Source of the DNA: Pontiella sulfatireligans
GTDB lineage: Bacteria; Verrucomicrobiota; Kiritimatiellia; Kiritimatiellales; Pontiellaceae
Assembly (NCBI RefSeq): GCF_900890705.1
Contig: NZ_CAAHFH010000001.1
Location: 2,542,001 to 2,606,000, forward strand
Direction: 5' to 3'
Length of the DNA: 64,000 nucleotides
In this document: positions 24,057-33,828 of the stretch, piece by piece
Position numbering within the stretch: position 1 is the first letter of the stretch
Layout: the number at the start of each line of letters is the position of its first letter
Translations under genes and position numbers: made by a program
Notes under the pieces: model-generated
Databases searched by the model: none
Seen by the model: only the letters and a program-made list of their open reading frames with translations
Told to the model about the DNA's origin: nothing

Positions 24057-24764
24057 AAATATATATGTTGAGAGTTTAGCCACACAATTGAGAGCAATTG
24101 CGCACCGAAGAAGCGCAAAGACCAAAGCAGTAAGTTTTCGTGCAGATTGCTTTGCCTGCACGCAACCATGCGCCTCTTCGCGGCCATTCTTTCGGATCAC
24201 TGAGGTTCTCAGTATTTATGTGCCGGAGCAATAGAAGATTGATATCACTTCAGGGCGGGCTCGTATTTGACAGAATTATATATGTATCCAGTTCGTAGCA
24301 CCAACCTGCCGAGTTGGCAGTGCTACGTTAAACGGCCATCTCTGCCTTTTTCCAATGGTTGGAACGCTAGCCAGCGGCTATTGCCCCCACTGCCACAAAT
24401 GGAATCGGGGGTAGAACGGTCCTCTGGGCCGTTTCCTTTTCCACGGTGTTAAAACGGCGCAGAGCACCGTTCTACGGATCGAGAACAGGGGGAAATCGTC
24501 CTGCCAGTTAATGGTCCTGTCAAATAATCCGGCCGATCCCTTCCCCCCGCCCCCATCCCATAGTCCCCCCCGCTGGCGGATACACTGTGCGTGAATCATG
24601 GGCAGGATGCCCATGCCACCTAAGCGGAAAGTGCCCTTGATTGTATTGTATGAACCACTGAATACACGGAATACACGGAAGAAAAATGCCGAGAATCAAT
24701 TCCGTGTCGTCCGTGAAAAATTGGTCGCTATATACTTCCAATTATGTGGTTAGGACTCCGCGGA
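24057..24764. other. Non-coding repeat-rich stretch
   Basis: No gene seen in 708 nt. Three inverted repeats: CGTAGCAC/GTGCTACG with an inner CCAAC/GTTGG (24294-24327); GTAGAACGGT/ACCGTTCTAC with an inner CTCTGGGCCGTT/AACGGCGCAGAG (24411-24475); and CACGGAATACACGGAA/TTCCGTGTCGTCCGTG (24665-24715). They belong to different sequence families and look like dispersed palindromic elements. It lies after the last gene of the sulfatase operon, so one may also end transcription. Confidence 0.65.
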
Positions 24765-26288
24765 TCATTTCCCTTTTTTCTTCGACCCTGCTTTTTGGGG
24801 CTTGGCCAACAGGGGCTCTTTTTCAGACCAATCAACATTCCGATCAAAGATGGTGCCGTATGGCTGATAGTTGTTGTATGGCACCGCCTCCGCTTTCCAA
24901 TGGTTGAGATGTTTGTCGTACGATTTACGCATCTGTTGCATCGCTACACTATATTCTGGATTACCGGCCTGATTGGTCAGTTCATGCGGATCCTTGCCAA
25001 GGTGGTAGAGTTCTTCGCTAACCTCAAAGCCATCGGCCGCATAGCCCCAGTAAATATATTTCATATCCTTTGTCACCACAGCCATTGAATGTGTAACGGG
25101 AGGACCGGATTGGTTGTACACATTGATCAGCGTGAGCGAATCATGAATCGACTCCTGCGGGTTGCCGTAGAGTTTCATCAGGTCGGCACCATCCATGTTT
25201 CCAGGAACAGGAAGTCCGGCAAGCTTGAGAATGGTCGGGGCAAAATCAATGTTGCCGGTAAGCGCATCGGACCGCAGTTTTTCCCCGGAGTTTGGAAGGC
25301 GTGGATCGTAGATGATCATTGGGACGCGCGTAGCCTCTTCATAGGGCAGCACCTTAGATCCTAAGCCGTGCGATCCGCAGAAAAACCCGTTGTCGGAGGT
25401 GTAGATGATCACCGTATTATCCGCGACCCCCTGCTCTTTCAACGCATCACGAATCATGCCGACAGCCACATCGATTCCATAAACCTGCTGATGGTAGGTG
25501 GCCATAACCTTGTCATAGTTGTCGTTATAGCCCCACTCTTCAAACCGGACATACTGGCGCCCCTGCTTACTCTGTTTTGAGAAATGTTCGCCACTTTCAC
25601 GCCCGTAATTATCGGGCTTCTTAAAGGTCTTTCCGGCATAGACGTCGTCAAACTTCGGATCGGGAGTCGTCGGCCGATGCGCTGCCTTGAAACTGATCGA
25701 CAGGCAGAACGGCTTTTCGGCTTTGGCGGCATCACGAATAAAGTCGCGCCCGAACGCGCCGTACGAGAGCGTTGAATGCGGATATTCCTCTGCATAGGCG
25801 GCCATCGACTTGTTCTTCTTTGTTTCATACAACGTCTGGCCCGGTCCACCGCCCCATCGGTCAAAATCGTCAGCAGGAAGCTCGAGTTTTTTGCCATCGG
25901 GCGTATCCCGCAGCTCAAAGCCAAACTTGCCGGCGAAGGCGGTCATGTAGCCCGCCTCGCGCAGCAGCATGGGATAGGATTTCTTCCAGGTATTGGAAAG
26001 CATCTCGCCATGCTTAAAATTGCAGCCGGTTTTATATTCATACATGCCGGTCATCACCGTGGCGCGCGAAGCCATACAGATGGCCGTAGTGTCGTAGTGA
26101 TTATCGAACGCCATGCCATCAGCCGCGAGACGGTCCAGATTGGGCGTCTGCACATCGTGATTGCCATAGCAACCCATCGTGTAGCTGCTCTGGTCGTCGG
26201 ACATCAGGTAAATGATATTCGGTTTTTTCTCTGCGAAGCTTGCCAAGGCAGTACATACCGCCAGAGTTGTTATGATTCGTTGTTTCAT
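24765..26288 (-). CDS. Secreted S1-type formylglycine sulfatase
   Basis: 507 residues. Signal peptide [14 protein letters not shown]. Metal residues in LMSDDQSSY; formylglycine motif C71-M-A-S-R (C-x-A-x-R, the accepted variant of C-x-P-x-R), then ATVMTG. Later metal/active-site elements are FGKFGFEL-like AGKFGFEL and [13 protein letters not shown]. It hydrolyses sulfate esters of a sugar; the target position is not readable. The C-terminus is a basic tail (AGSKKKGK). Last gene of an operon running 31840 to 24765 (sulfatase, GH29-SGNH, sulfatase, sulfatase). A maturing enzyme is needed and is not in the window. Confidence 0.93.
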   Translation of the reverse strand: MKQRIITTLAVCTALASFAEKKPNIIYLMSDDQSSYTMGCYGNHDVQTPNLDRLAADGMAFDNHYDTTAICMASRATVMTGMYEYKTGCNFKHGEMLSNTWKKSYPMLLREAGYMTAFAGKFGFELRDTPDGKKLELPADDFDRWGGGPGQTLYETKKNKSMAAYAEEYPHSTLSYGAFGRDFIRDAAKAEKPFCLSISFKAAHRPTTPDPKFDDVYAGKTFKKPDNYGRESGEHFSKQSKQGRQYVRFEEWGYNDNYDKVMATYHQQVYGIDVAVGMIRDALKEQGVADNTVIIYTSDNGFFCGSHGLGSKVLPYEEATRVPMIIYDPRLPNSGEKLRSDALTGNIDFAPTILKLAGLPVPGNMDGADLMKLYGNPQESIHDSLTLINVYNQSGPPVTHSMAVVTKDMKYIYWGYAADGFEVSEELYHLGKDPHELTNQAGNPEYSVAMQQMRKSYDKHLNHWKAEAVPYNNYQPYGTIFDRNVDWSEKEPLLAKPQKAGSKKKGK

Positions 26289-26318
26289 TTTTTTCTTCCC
26301 TCTGTCTTCAGTACAAAA

Positions 26319-28163
26319 TTATTCGATGGGTTTGACCTTCTTTTTATTGATCTGCGGCGGGACGCGGCCATAGGAAGGGTCGTACACTGGGATGCCCATG
26401 CCTTGCGGGGTCTGCCAGCCGGCTTTCGGCTTGTGCGTCACATAGGCATAATACGGCGTGGCGGTGAGTTCCGGACTGATGAACGTCGGAGCAAGATGGG
26501 TGATCCCCTTTTTCAACGTCACTTTAAACGTGACCTCTTTGGCCCCCTCAGGGATCTCTTTGGTTTCGTCGACATCACCGATCTGCATACGCGCCTGTTT
26601 ATAGTTATAGGCTTTGCCGTAGGTTCCGTCGTTAATGCCTTTATCGGCCTCGGCCGGCCAGCGACGCAGCGAGATTTCGTAATCACCGTCGCGTTCGACC
26701 TCAATGGCCCAGAACGATTCTTCTGCAACATCGCCGTTTTTGATATGACCCTGATTCCACGGGGGGAGCTTGTCGATCAGCCAGTCGTGCGAAGAGAGTT
26801 TCACGATGGGCGACTTGTCGGATCCGATGACCATATAGCTGGTCAGGTCATGCTCCTTCGAAACATCGTTCCAGAAATTATTGTATTGCCCGCGCAGGCG
26901 TTCGACCACTTCCGGATGTTGATCGGAAACGTCTGTCGTCTGCTTTGGATCCGATTTGATATCGAAAAGTCCCTGGCCGTTATCGTCGTTAACCAGGCGC
27001 CACTTGTCGGTCATCACAGCGCACCTGCGCCATTTGATGGGATCAACCACGCGCTGCGTTTCAACAACAAGCGCACGGTCCGGCCAGGTTTTCCCGTCGG
27101 CATAAAGCAACTCGCGCAGGCTGCTGCCGTCGTACTCGGTCTTTGGCGCGGTCAGACCGCAGAGGTCAATGAAGGTCGGCAGGATATCAATATGCGCGGT
27201 GATGCGTTCGATGGATTTTCCGGCTTCGATTTTTCCATTCGGCCAGCGGAGCATAAAGGGAACGCGGTGGCCGCCGTCGTACTCCGAGTTTTTCATGCCG
27301 CGCATGTTGCCATCGTAGCCCCTCCCGTCCGCCAGTCCGGCCGCCGTGCCGTTGTCTGTCATGAAAACGAGGATGGTGTTGTCGGCCAGCCCCTCGGCAT
27401 CGAGCATGGCCATCAGTTTGGCGAGATTGTCGTCGATATTGGAAATCATGCCGTAGAACTCGGGATAAGAAACCTGCGGATTGTTTTCGTAGGGTTTGCT
27501 GTATTCCTCCGGACAATAGAGCGGCTTGTGCGGCGCGTTGAGCGCAATGTAGGCGAAGAACGGTTTGTCCTTGTTGGCCTTGATAAATTTCATGCCTTCG
27601 TCGAACCAGATATCGGTGCAGAAGCCTTCAAAGCGCTGGAGTTTGCCGTTGACGACATAGGTGTCGTCGAAATAGTCGTTGCCCCAATAGTCGGGCGCCT
27701 GCCCCACACCGCCTGCCTTATGGTAGACGCACTGCTGAAAGCCCCGGTCTTCCGGGCGATACGGATAGCAGTCGCCAAGATGCCACTTGCCGAACATGCC
27801 CGTGGCATACCCGTTGTTGCCGAAAATATCCGCCATGGTGACTTCGCGGCGACGCAGCATGCTGCGGCCCTGCACCGTGTGCCAAACACCGACGCGATCC
27901 GAATAGCGTCCGGTCATCAGCGCGGAGCGGGTTGGTGCACAAGTCGGATCTACGTGGAAATTATTCAGCAAGGTCGACTGATCACGCAGTTTATCGATGG
28001 TCGGGGTTTTGATGGCGGGGTTGCCGGTAAAGCCCAAATCGCCGTAGCCCTGGTCGTCGGTGATGACGATGACGACATTCGGTTTTTTCGTTTCCTTAGA
28101 ATAGGCCGGCCGCATAACGGAGCCAGCAACAACAGCTATCAGTATGACATGTTTAATATGCAT
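26319..28163 (-). CDS. Secreted S1-type sulfatase with C-terminal beta domain
   Basis: 614 residues from the ATG 28163 (AGGGA 7 nt upstream); the longer frame to 28274 overlaps the previous gene and is rejected. Signal peptide ([18 protein letters not shown]). [11 protein letters not shown] metal site, C75[11 protein letters not shown] formylglycine motif, [19 protein letters not shown]. The last 130 residues ([17 protein letters not shown], then [14 protein letters not shown]) form a beta-sandwich that could bind carbohydrate; the same extra domain occurs in the sulfatase at 32086. Starts 25 nt after the GH29-SGNH stop. Confidence 0.93.
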   Translation of the reverse strand: MHIKHVILIAVVAGSVMRPAYSKETKKPNVVIVITDDQGYGDLGFTGNPAIKTPTIDKLRDQSTLLNNFHVDPTCAPTRSALMTGRYSDRVGVWHTVQGRSMLRRREVTMADIFGNNGYATGMFGKWHLGDCYPYRPEDRGFQQCVYHKAGGVGQAPDYWGNDYFDDTYVVNGKLQRFEGFCTDIWFDEGMKFIKANKDKPFFAYIALNAPHKPLYCPEEYSKPYENNPQVSYPEFYGMISNIDDNLAKLMAMLDAEGLADNTILVFMTDNGTAAGLADGRGYDGNMRGMKNSEYDGGHRVPFMLRWPNGKIEAGKSIERITAHIDILPTFIDLCGLTAPKTEYDGSSLRELLYADGKTWPDRALVVETQRVVDPIKWRRCAVMTDKWRLVNDDNGQGLFDIKSDPKQTTDVSDQHPEVVERLRGQYNNFWNDVSKEHDLTSYMVIGSDKSPIVKLSSHDWLIDKLPPWNQGHIKNGDVAEESFWAIEVERDGDYEISLRRWPAEADKGINDGTYGKAYNYKQARMQIGDVDETKEIPEGAKEVTFKVTLKKGITHLAPTFISPELTATPYYAYVTHKPKAGWQTPQGMGIPVYDPSYGRVPPQINKKKVKPIE

Positions 28164-28188
28164 TGAGTTTCCCTTGTGTATTGTAACT

Positions 28189-30336
28189 TTATTTTTTTTC
28201 CAAAAGCACGGTGCGTATAACACGCACCACCTCATCGCCCTGCGCATTACTGCCGGTTTCATTATAGTGAACATTGCCTGGCTGAACCCACCATTCGGGC
28301 TGGTGCGGTTTCGTCATTCCATACAGATCGTTAATCCGGATTTCGGGATAATCGCGCAGCACTTCAAGCGCAGCCTTATTGTATTTAACTGAATCCCCGG
28401 CAAACCGTCCATCGGCCCCTTCGGGCACCGGTGTGGTGGTGGCAAAGATCAGTTTTGCGTCGGGCGCCAGCTTCTTCAGGTAAGCCACAATATCGCGGAG
28501 GTTTGTTTGATAGACCTCCAGCGAGGAGACCTGCTTTCCGTTTTCCTTATCGAGCTTTTTGCCGGACAGGTATTTCAGATCGTGCAGGCCGACATTAAAC
28601 TGGATGACCTCCCACTGAAAGGTCCACGGGGCATCGAGGTTCTCATCGCGCATGGCATCGTGCATTTTGGTCATCTTCGGAATGAGCGAGCTCGAATCCC
28701 CCCCGTTGCAATAGAGGCGGTACACATCTGCATGGCCGTTCAATTTTTCCCGAACGCGCTGCGTGTAGTGGATAGAGATCGAATCGCCATAAATCAGGAC
28801 GTTGGGCAGCGCCGGCTTGTTTTCCACAAACTTAAACTCGGGACGGGCCACGGATTTACCTGCCAGCTTGGCCCAAGCTTTCTCAGCCAATTCTGTGCTG
28901 ACTTCTGAACCAGCCAACGAAACTTTAATGACCGTGTCATATTCATTCAGGGGCTGGGCCGGAAGGATGATCTTCAGAAAGCTTCCCTCTTGAGAAAAGC
29001 CCGCTTTCTCACCGGTGGCCAGATAAACAGCGGAGGCTACTTCGGCGGGCAGGCCGTTCACAGAGATCGAGCCAGACTCGGGCCATTCGAAAATATGCAG
29101 GTAGACCGTCTTGCCATCCTTGCGGGCGGAGATATCGCCCCACTCCGGCCGTTCGTCGAGCGGATTGCGGACGGTGCCGTAGATGGATTCGCCGTTGACT
29201 TTGAGCCATTCGCCCATGGCGCTATAGATGCGGACCGCCTCGGGATCAAGCCGCCCATTGCCCATCGGGCCGTTGTTGATCAGCGCATTGCCGCCCGCGC
29301 AAACCGTATTCACAAAACGGTGGATCATCTCTTTTTCCGTATGGTAGTAGCAGTTCCCTTTGGTCTTGTAGCCGAAGGAAGAACTGACGCTGTCGGGCGA
29401 TTCAACATAGAGAGGAAGCTTCTTCGTCGGCACTTCCTTGTCGCCAATCGAAACATAGTCGTAGAGTGGCAGGTATTGCTTCTCGATCTTTCCTTTTCCG
29501 CGATGGATCAGACGCGAATTAATCAGGCAGTCCGGACGATATTTCCGCACCATGTCGCTGAAGAGCGTGGCCCGCTCCATATTCATTCCGACCGGGGTAT
29601 CGAACCAAATCAAATCGATTTCATAGTTTTTCATCAGCTCTTCCACTTGCGGCAGGCTCTTCTTCATGATGTAGCGATCCATGTCGGGCTCGAAATCATC
29701 AGGCATCTCCGGATGGAGAATGCTCAGCTTGCAACGCTTGTTCAGATAGGGTGCATCGGGCTCGTCCCAATCCTGAGCATGGGAATAGTAGACGCCGAAC
29801 TTCATCCCCTGCTTGTGACACGCTTCGCTCAGTTCTTTGATGATGTCCCGTTTGAAGGGGGTGTAGTCAACGATGTTATAGTCGCTGACCATCGAATCGA
29901 ATAGCGCAAAGCCGTCGTGGTGTTTCGAGGTGATAACCACATAACGAATACCGCAATCCTTGAAGGTCTTCGCCCATTCGTCGGCATCGAACTCCACCGG
30001 GTTAAACTTTGCGGCCACCTTATGATATTCATCGGATGACATCTGGGCGGAAATCTGGATCCACTCGGAATAGCGAAAGCCATTGCCGCGGCCTTCGTAT
30101 TCGCCTTCCAGCGTCGAATAGGCACCAAAGTGTATGAACGCGCCGAACTTGGCATCGCGGAACCACAGTTCCTGTCGCGCGATCGAGTCCGCCGTCTGTT
30201 GCAGGTCATCGTCAAAGCGATATTCAAAGGTGACATTTCCCTTCGGTTGATTCGGGGCTTTCTTGGCAGGTTCATTTGCTTTCGACGGCAATATGGCCGC
30301 AGCAAGAACGATCAGGGGTAATATAATAGTTTTCAT
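28189..30336 (-). CDS. GH29 alpha-L-fucosidase fused to SGNH esterase domain
   Basis: 715 residues. Signal peptide ([17 protein letters not shown]). The GH29 barrel covers about 50-400: [44 protein letters not shown], and the nucleophile region [10 protein letters not shown] small beta-sandwich domain follows. Residues about 515-715 are an SGNH hydrolase: block [16 protein letters not shown] (Ser), [22 protein letters not shown] and block [11 protein letters not shown] (His). The Asp of the usual D-x-x-H is Gly here. The fusion suggests removal of both an acyl group and a fucose-type residue from the same chain. Between two sulfatases in the operon; SD GGAG. Confidence 0.9.
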   Translation of the reverse strand: MKTIILPLIVLAAAILPSKANEPAKKAPNQPKGNVTFEYRFDDDLQQTADSIARQELWFRDAKFGAFIHFGAYSTLEGEYEGRGNGFRYSEWIQISAQMSSDEYHKVAAKFNPVEFDADEWAKTFKDCGIRYVVITSKHHDGFALFDSMVSDYNIVDYTPFKRDIIKELSEACHKQGMKFGVYYSHAQDWDEPDAPYLNKRCKLSILHPEMPDDFEPDMDRYIMKKSLPQVEELMKNYEIDLIWFDTPVGMNMERATLFSDMVRKYRPDCLINSRLIHRGKGKIEKQYLPLYDYVSIGDKEVPTKKLPLYVESPDSVSSSFGYKTKGNCYYHTEKEMIHRFVNTVCAGGNALINNGPMGNGRLDPEAVRIYSAMGEWLKVNGESIYGTVRNPLDERPEWGDISARKDGKTVYLHIFEWPESGSISVNGLPAEVASAVYLATGEKAGFSQEGSFLKIILPAQPLNEYDTVIKVSLAGSEVSTELAEKAWAKLAGKSVARPEFKFVENKPALPNVLIYGDSISIHYTQRVREKLNGHADVYRLYCNGGDSSSLIPKMTKMHDAMRDENLDAPWTFQWEVIQFNVGLHDLKYLSGKKLDKENGKQVSSLEVYQTNLRDIVAYLKKLAPDAKLIFATTTPVPEGADGRFAGDSVKYNKAALEVLRDYPEIRINDLYGMTKPHQPEWWVQPGNVHYNETGSNAQGDEVVRVIRTVLLEKK

Positions 30337-30361
30337 TTTTATCTCCGTTTTTTCTACCGGG

Positions 30362-31840
30362 TTAAATTTCTTCGGGAGCCCACTCGGGAATGCCCTTTCC
30401 CTTCAATTGCTTGTCGTAGCGGATGGCCAGCGGCTGATCTTCCGGCGCAACCTTCGGCAGGTCTTCATTAACCATCAGCGGTTGTACCAAGGCCCACCAT
30501 TGGTCATAGGATTTACGTAGTTTCTCAACCACTTCCGGATGAGCATCCACGACATCGGTTGTCTCACTGGGATCTTTAGAGATATCATAGAGATTCTGGT
30601 TATTCACAAAGCGCCACCGTTCGGTTCGCACGGCGCACTTCTTGAACTTAAACTCATCGCGCTTTCCGGGGTTCCAGCGGCCGCAATGAATAAACAACTC
30701 GCGATCCGGCCAGCTGGCCTTGGGATCTTTAAGCAAGGGCAGCAACGAGCGGCCATCCAGCTCCTGCATCTTGGCTGGAAGTTTTGCATCCGCCAGTTCG
30801 CAGAAGGTTTTGTATAGGTCGATATGCGCCGTCAGCGCATCCACATCAACGCCTTCTTTCAGCATGCCCTTCCACTGCCAAAAGGCCGGGACATGGGTTC
30901 CGCCTTCGGTGGGCGAATTTTTGCCACCCCTGAGATTGGCGTTGAAGTGCTTGATCTTCTTGCCGTTCAGCTTGCCGCTGAGGTGGGTGGCGCCGTTATC
31001 CGTCATGAAGATCACCAGCGTATTGTCCAGCGCCTTCCATTCACCCAGCTTTACCAACAACCGGCCGAAATTATCGTCAATGTTTTCAATCATGCCGTAA
31101 CGGCCGGCCGTGCCGTCATCGTAGCCGAGTTCCAAAAAACGCTTCTTATACGAGGGAGGAGCGACCAGCGGGGCATGCGGCGCATTAAGTGAAATATAGG
31201 CAAAGTAAGGTTTCTTCGCCTCGTGCTGTTGCTTGATCCAGGCTAGACCGGATTGAAAAAACAGATCCGTGCAAAAGCCTTTCGTCTGCACAATGGTGTC
31301 GTTATGCAGCAGGACATTGTCGAAATAGAGATTTTCCTCATTCAGCGGAAAATCACCATACCGCGTCTGCCCAATCCCGCCCGCTCCATGAATCAATACT
31401 TCATCAAAACCCCGGCTTCCGGGCAAATAGGCATCCTCGTCTCCCAGATGCCATTTGCCAAAAATACCAGTTGCGTAGCCGGCACGCTGCAGTGCCTGCG
31501 GCAAAGTGAAGGTATCCAGTGCCATTCGTTCGCGCTGATAGATGGTATGCGTCACCCCGTTTTTAAACGGCGCGCGTCCACTCATAATCGCGGAACGCGT
31601 TGGCGCGCAGGTCGGGCTCACCTGAAAATCGTTGAAGCGGACCGCTTGGTCATGGAACCGATCGATGTGCGGGGTCTTGACGACCTGATTGCCCATACAG
31701 GAAAGGTCCCCCATTCCCTGGTCATCGGTCATCACCAGGATGATGTTGGGGCGACTGCCCTCCAAGGATTTTGCCTCGGCAAGGCCAACGAAGACTAACA
31801 CCGCGAACATTCCGGCATTAAATACAACAGATGTTTTCAT
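30362..31840 (-). CDS. Secreted S1-type sulfatase
   Basis: 492 residues from ATG 31840, with GGGGA upstream. Signal peptide (FNAGMFAVLVFVGLAEA). VMTDDQGMGDLS, C78-[35 protein letters not shown] and FMTDNGATHLSG show a complete active site. No extra C-terminal domain. First gene of the four-gene operon; the conserved upstream box lies 94 nt before the start (31934-31981). Similar in build to the sulfatases at 26319 and 32086 (same GGIGQ region after the active site), so likely the same broad S1 subgroup. Confidence 0.93.
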   Translation of the reverse strand: MKTSVVFNAGMFAVLVFVGLAEAKSLEGSRPNIILVMTDDQGMGDLSCMGNQVVKTPHIDRFHDQAVRFNDFQVSPTCAPTRSAIMSGRAPFKNGVTHTIYQRERMALDTFTLPQALQRAGYATGIFGKWHLGDEDAYLPGSRGFDEVLIHGAGGIGQTRYGDFPLNEENLYFDNVLLHNDTIVQTKGFCTDLFFQSGLAWIKQQHEAKKPYFAYISLNAPHAPLVAPPSYKKRFLELGYDDGTAGRYGMIENIDDNFGRLLVKLGEWKALDNTLVIFMTDNGATHLSGKLNGKKIKHFNANLRGGKNSPTEGGTHVPAFWQWKGMLKEGVDVDALTAHIDLYKTFCELADAKLPAKMQELDGRSLLPLLKDPKASWPDRELFIHCGRWNPGKRDEFKFKKCAVRTERWRFVNNQNLYDISKDPSETTDVVDAHPEVVEKLRKSYDQWWALVQPLMVNEDLPKVAPEDQPLAIRYDKQLKGKGIPEWAPEEI

Positions 31841-31933
31841 TATTTTCCCCTTAGCGTCCTTAATCATTCAACCTACCGCCCTTGACTCTCGCAGCCAAGA
31901 CCCCGGAAGCTCCTTTCCCGCATAAAGAGTAAA

Positions 31934-31981
31934 TATACATGATCCAGAAACCTTGTGTATCCCCATTATTTGGGATTGCCC
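31934..31981 (-). promoter_or_regulatory. Conserved hydrolase-operon box
   Basis: Reads (plus strand) TATACATGATCC, AGAAACCTTGTGTATCCCC, ATTATTTGGGATTGCCC. ATCCCC and GGGAT form an imperfect dyad. It aligns over about 45 nt with 35451-35499 and 46063-46113, and over its second half with 22003. It lies 94 nt before the sulfatase at 31840. Likely an operator or promoter of a polysaccharide regulon; the regulator is unknown. Confidence 0.6.
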
Positions 31982-32085
31982 ATCCAAAACGGCCTCGCCG
32001 AAATCGGTAGAACCGAAGCCATCAACCCGGTCATAACTATGGCCTAAACGACTTTTTTCATTCAATCATCTCTATTTCATCCTAC

Positions 32086-33819
32086 TTACAGTGATTCAAC
32101 TTCAGTGAAGTAGGCTCCGCCGGGTTTGCCCTTCGCGCCGTAGAGGTACGTGATCAACTCGGTAGGCCCGGCGGGGAGGTCGATCTCAAAAACGACGCCT
32201 TTGCTGCCCGGTTCAACCGGACATTCCTTTTCCTGCCCGGCAATCTGAATTTTGGCGCGCACGGCCTTCACCACGACATCCGCCTCTTTGGGAAGCTGGC
32301 GCAGCGTCAGGCGGTATCGCCCGGCCTTTTTCACATCGAGATGCCAAGGCCCCGTCACGCGCGGGAGTTTTTTGATGCTCGAGAAATTCCAGGGCGGATT
32401 CCCCTTGGGCATGTACCAGTCCTGCGAACAGAGCACCGCAGGATTCTCGGCAGGGTTTCCGATGTCGATGCAAACCGGCGTCAGCCTAGGCTCAACGGAT
32501 TTCCAATACGGTTTATACAGCTCCTGCAACTGGACCACCACTTCCGGGTGTTCGGAAGCAACATCCTTGCGTTGTGCCGGATCCGCCTCGATGTCGTAGA
32601 GTTCGCGACCGTCGAGCAGGCGCCAGCGCTCGGTCATGACATACGAACCCGTCACGGCTTCGGGGCCATGGGTGAAGCCCGCCCCCCCGTGATACTGCGA
32701 CACGAGGTGGTCGCGCGCCCAAGGGGCGTTGCGATCCTTCAGCAGAGGGCGCAGCGACACCCCGTCCGAATGATACGACGAAGGGAGAGCAACCCCGCAC
32801 AGGTCCGCGAGGGTTGGAAGCACATCAACATGTGCGGCCAGCGTCGGAATATCGCGCCCGCCCTCGAGCCCGCCGTTCGGCCAGTAGATAAAAAACGGAA
32901 CCCGGTGCCCGCCTTCATAAATCGAAGATTTTTTGCCGCGCATCCCAGCGTTGTAGCCCGACAAGGCCTCGGAAGTCTGTCCTTTGAACTTGCCCCCAGT
33001 GGCGGTTCCGTTGTCGGTCATGAAAATCAGGATGGTATTGTCGGAAAGGTTTAACGCATCCAGCCGTTCGCGCAGCATCCCGAGGTTGTAATCAAAATTG
33101 GCGATCATGCCAAAAAAGTTTGCGAATGGCTTCCACTCCGGATCTTGCTGATAGGGCGCCGACCACTCCTTCCCTACCCGATAAGGACCGTGCGGCGCGT
33201 TGAGCGCCAGATACAGAAAGAAGGGCGCTTCTTGGTTCTCTTCAATGAAACGCAGCCCCTCGCTGAAAAACACATCGGTGCAATAGCCCGTGAATTTTTC
33301 AAACGTTCCATTACGCTCGAACGTGTCGTCAAAATAGTCGTTGCCCCAATAATCCGACGCCTGCCCGATGCCGCCGCAGCGATGCCAGAGCACATCCTGA
33401 AAGCCGCGGTCCTGCGGACGATGCGGCGCGTTATCGCCCAAGTGCCATTTTCCGACCATGCCCGTGACGTAGCCGCTATCCGCAAAAAAGTCGGCGATCG
33501 TCTTCTCGTCCGTATGCAGCATCGTCCGCCCGCTGCTCGTGCGATAGGCGCCGTTATGCCCCGGATCACGCCCCGTCATCAGCGCGCCGCGCGTCGGCGT
33601 GCAAAACGAACTGACATGAAAGTCGGTAAAGCGAATTGACTGCTCATGCAGCCTATCCAGATTAGGCGTCTTGAGCACCGGGTTGCCGTGGCAACCCAGA
33701 TCCCCATAGCCCTGATCGTCCGTCAGCACAAAAACAACGTTGGGTTTTGATGCTGCCTGTATCATGGCAACTCCCGACAAACAAAAGCCGAAAAGCAACA
33801 TCTGGGTTTTCTTTCCCAT
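32086..33819 (-). CDS. Secreted S1-type sulfatase with C-terminal beta domain
   Basis: 577 residues from ATG 33819 (MGKKTQ), well placed after AAAGGA; the ATG two codons earlier overlaps that site. Signal peptide (LLFGFCLSGVAMIQAAS). [12 protein letters not shown]73-T-P-T-R-G-A-L-M-T-G-R, MVGKWHLGDNAP, NAPHGPYR and [11 protein letters not shown] complete the active site. The C-terminal ~110 residues (WHLDVKKAGRYRLTLRQLP, VVFEIDLPAGPTEL) are a beta-sandwich like that of the 26319 sulfatase. Starts 9 nt after the stop of the sulfatase at 33829; both belong to an operon headed by the box at 35451. Confidence 0.93.
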   Translation of the reverse strand: MGKKTQMLLFGFCLSGVAMIQAASKPNVVFVLTDDQGYGDLGCHGNPVLKTPNLDRLHEQSIRFTDFHVSSFCTPTRGALMTGRDPGHNGAYRTSSGRTMLHTDEKTIADFFADSGYVTGMVGKWHLGDNAPHRPQDRGFQDVLWHRCGGIGQASDYWGNDYFDDTFERNGTFEKFTGYCTDVFFSEGLRFIEENQEAPFFLYLALNAPHGPYRVGKEWSAPYQQDPEWKPFANFFGMIANFDYNLGMLRERLDALNLSDNTILIFMTDNGTATGGKFKGQTSEALSGYNAGMRGKKSSIYEGGHRVPFFIYWPNGGLEGGRDIPTLAAHVDVLPTLADLCGVALPSSYHSDGVSLRPLLKDRNAPWARDHLVSQYHGGAGFTHGPEAVTGSYVMTERWRLLDGRELYDIEADPAQRKDVASEHPEVVVQLQELYKPYWKSVEPRLTPVCIDIGNPAENPAVLCSQDWYMPKGNPPWNFSSIKKLPRVTGPWHLDVKKAGRYRLTLRQLPKEADVVVKAVRAKIQIAGQEKECPVEPGSKGVVFEIDLPAGPTELITYLYGAKGKPGGAYFTEVESL

Positions 33820-33828
33820 GTTCATCCT

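Noticed and set aside
24057..24764. A CRISPR array in the repeat-rich gap
   Set aside because: The repeats are single palindromes of different families, not regularly spaced direct repeats, and no cas gene is present.
25776..28166. A 796-codon plus-strand open frame
   Set aside because: It lies antisense to two complete sulfatase genes with signal peptides and active-site motifs; its translation has no domain pattern and is rich in His/Arg/Ile as expected from the reverse strand.
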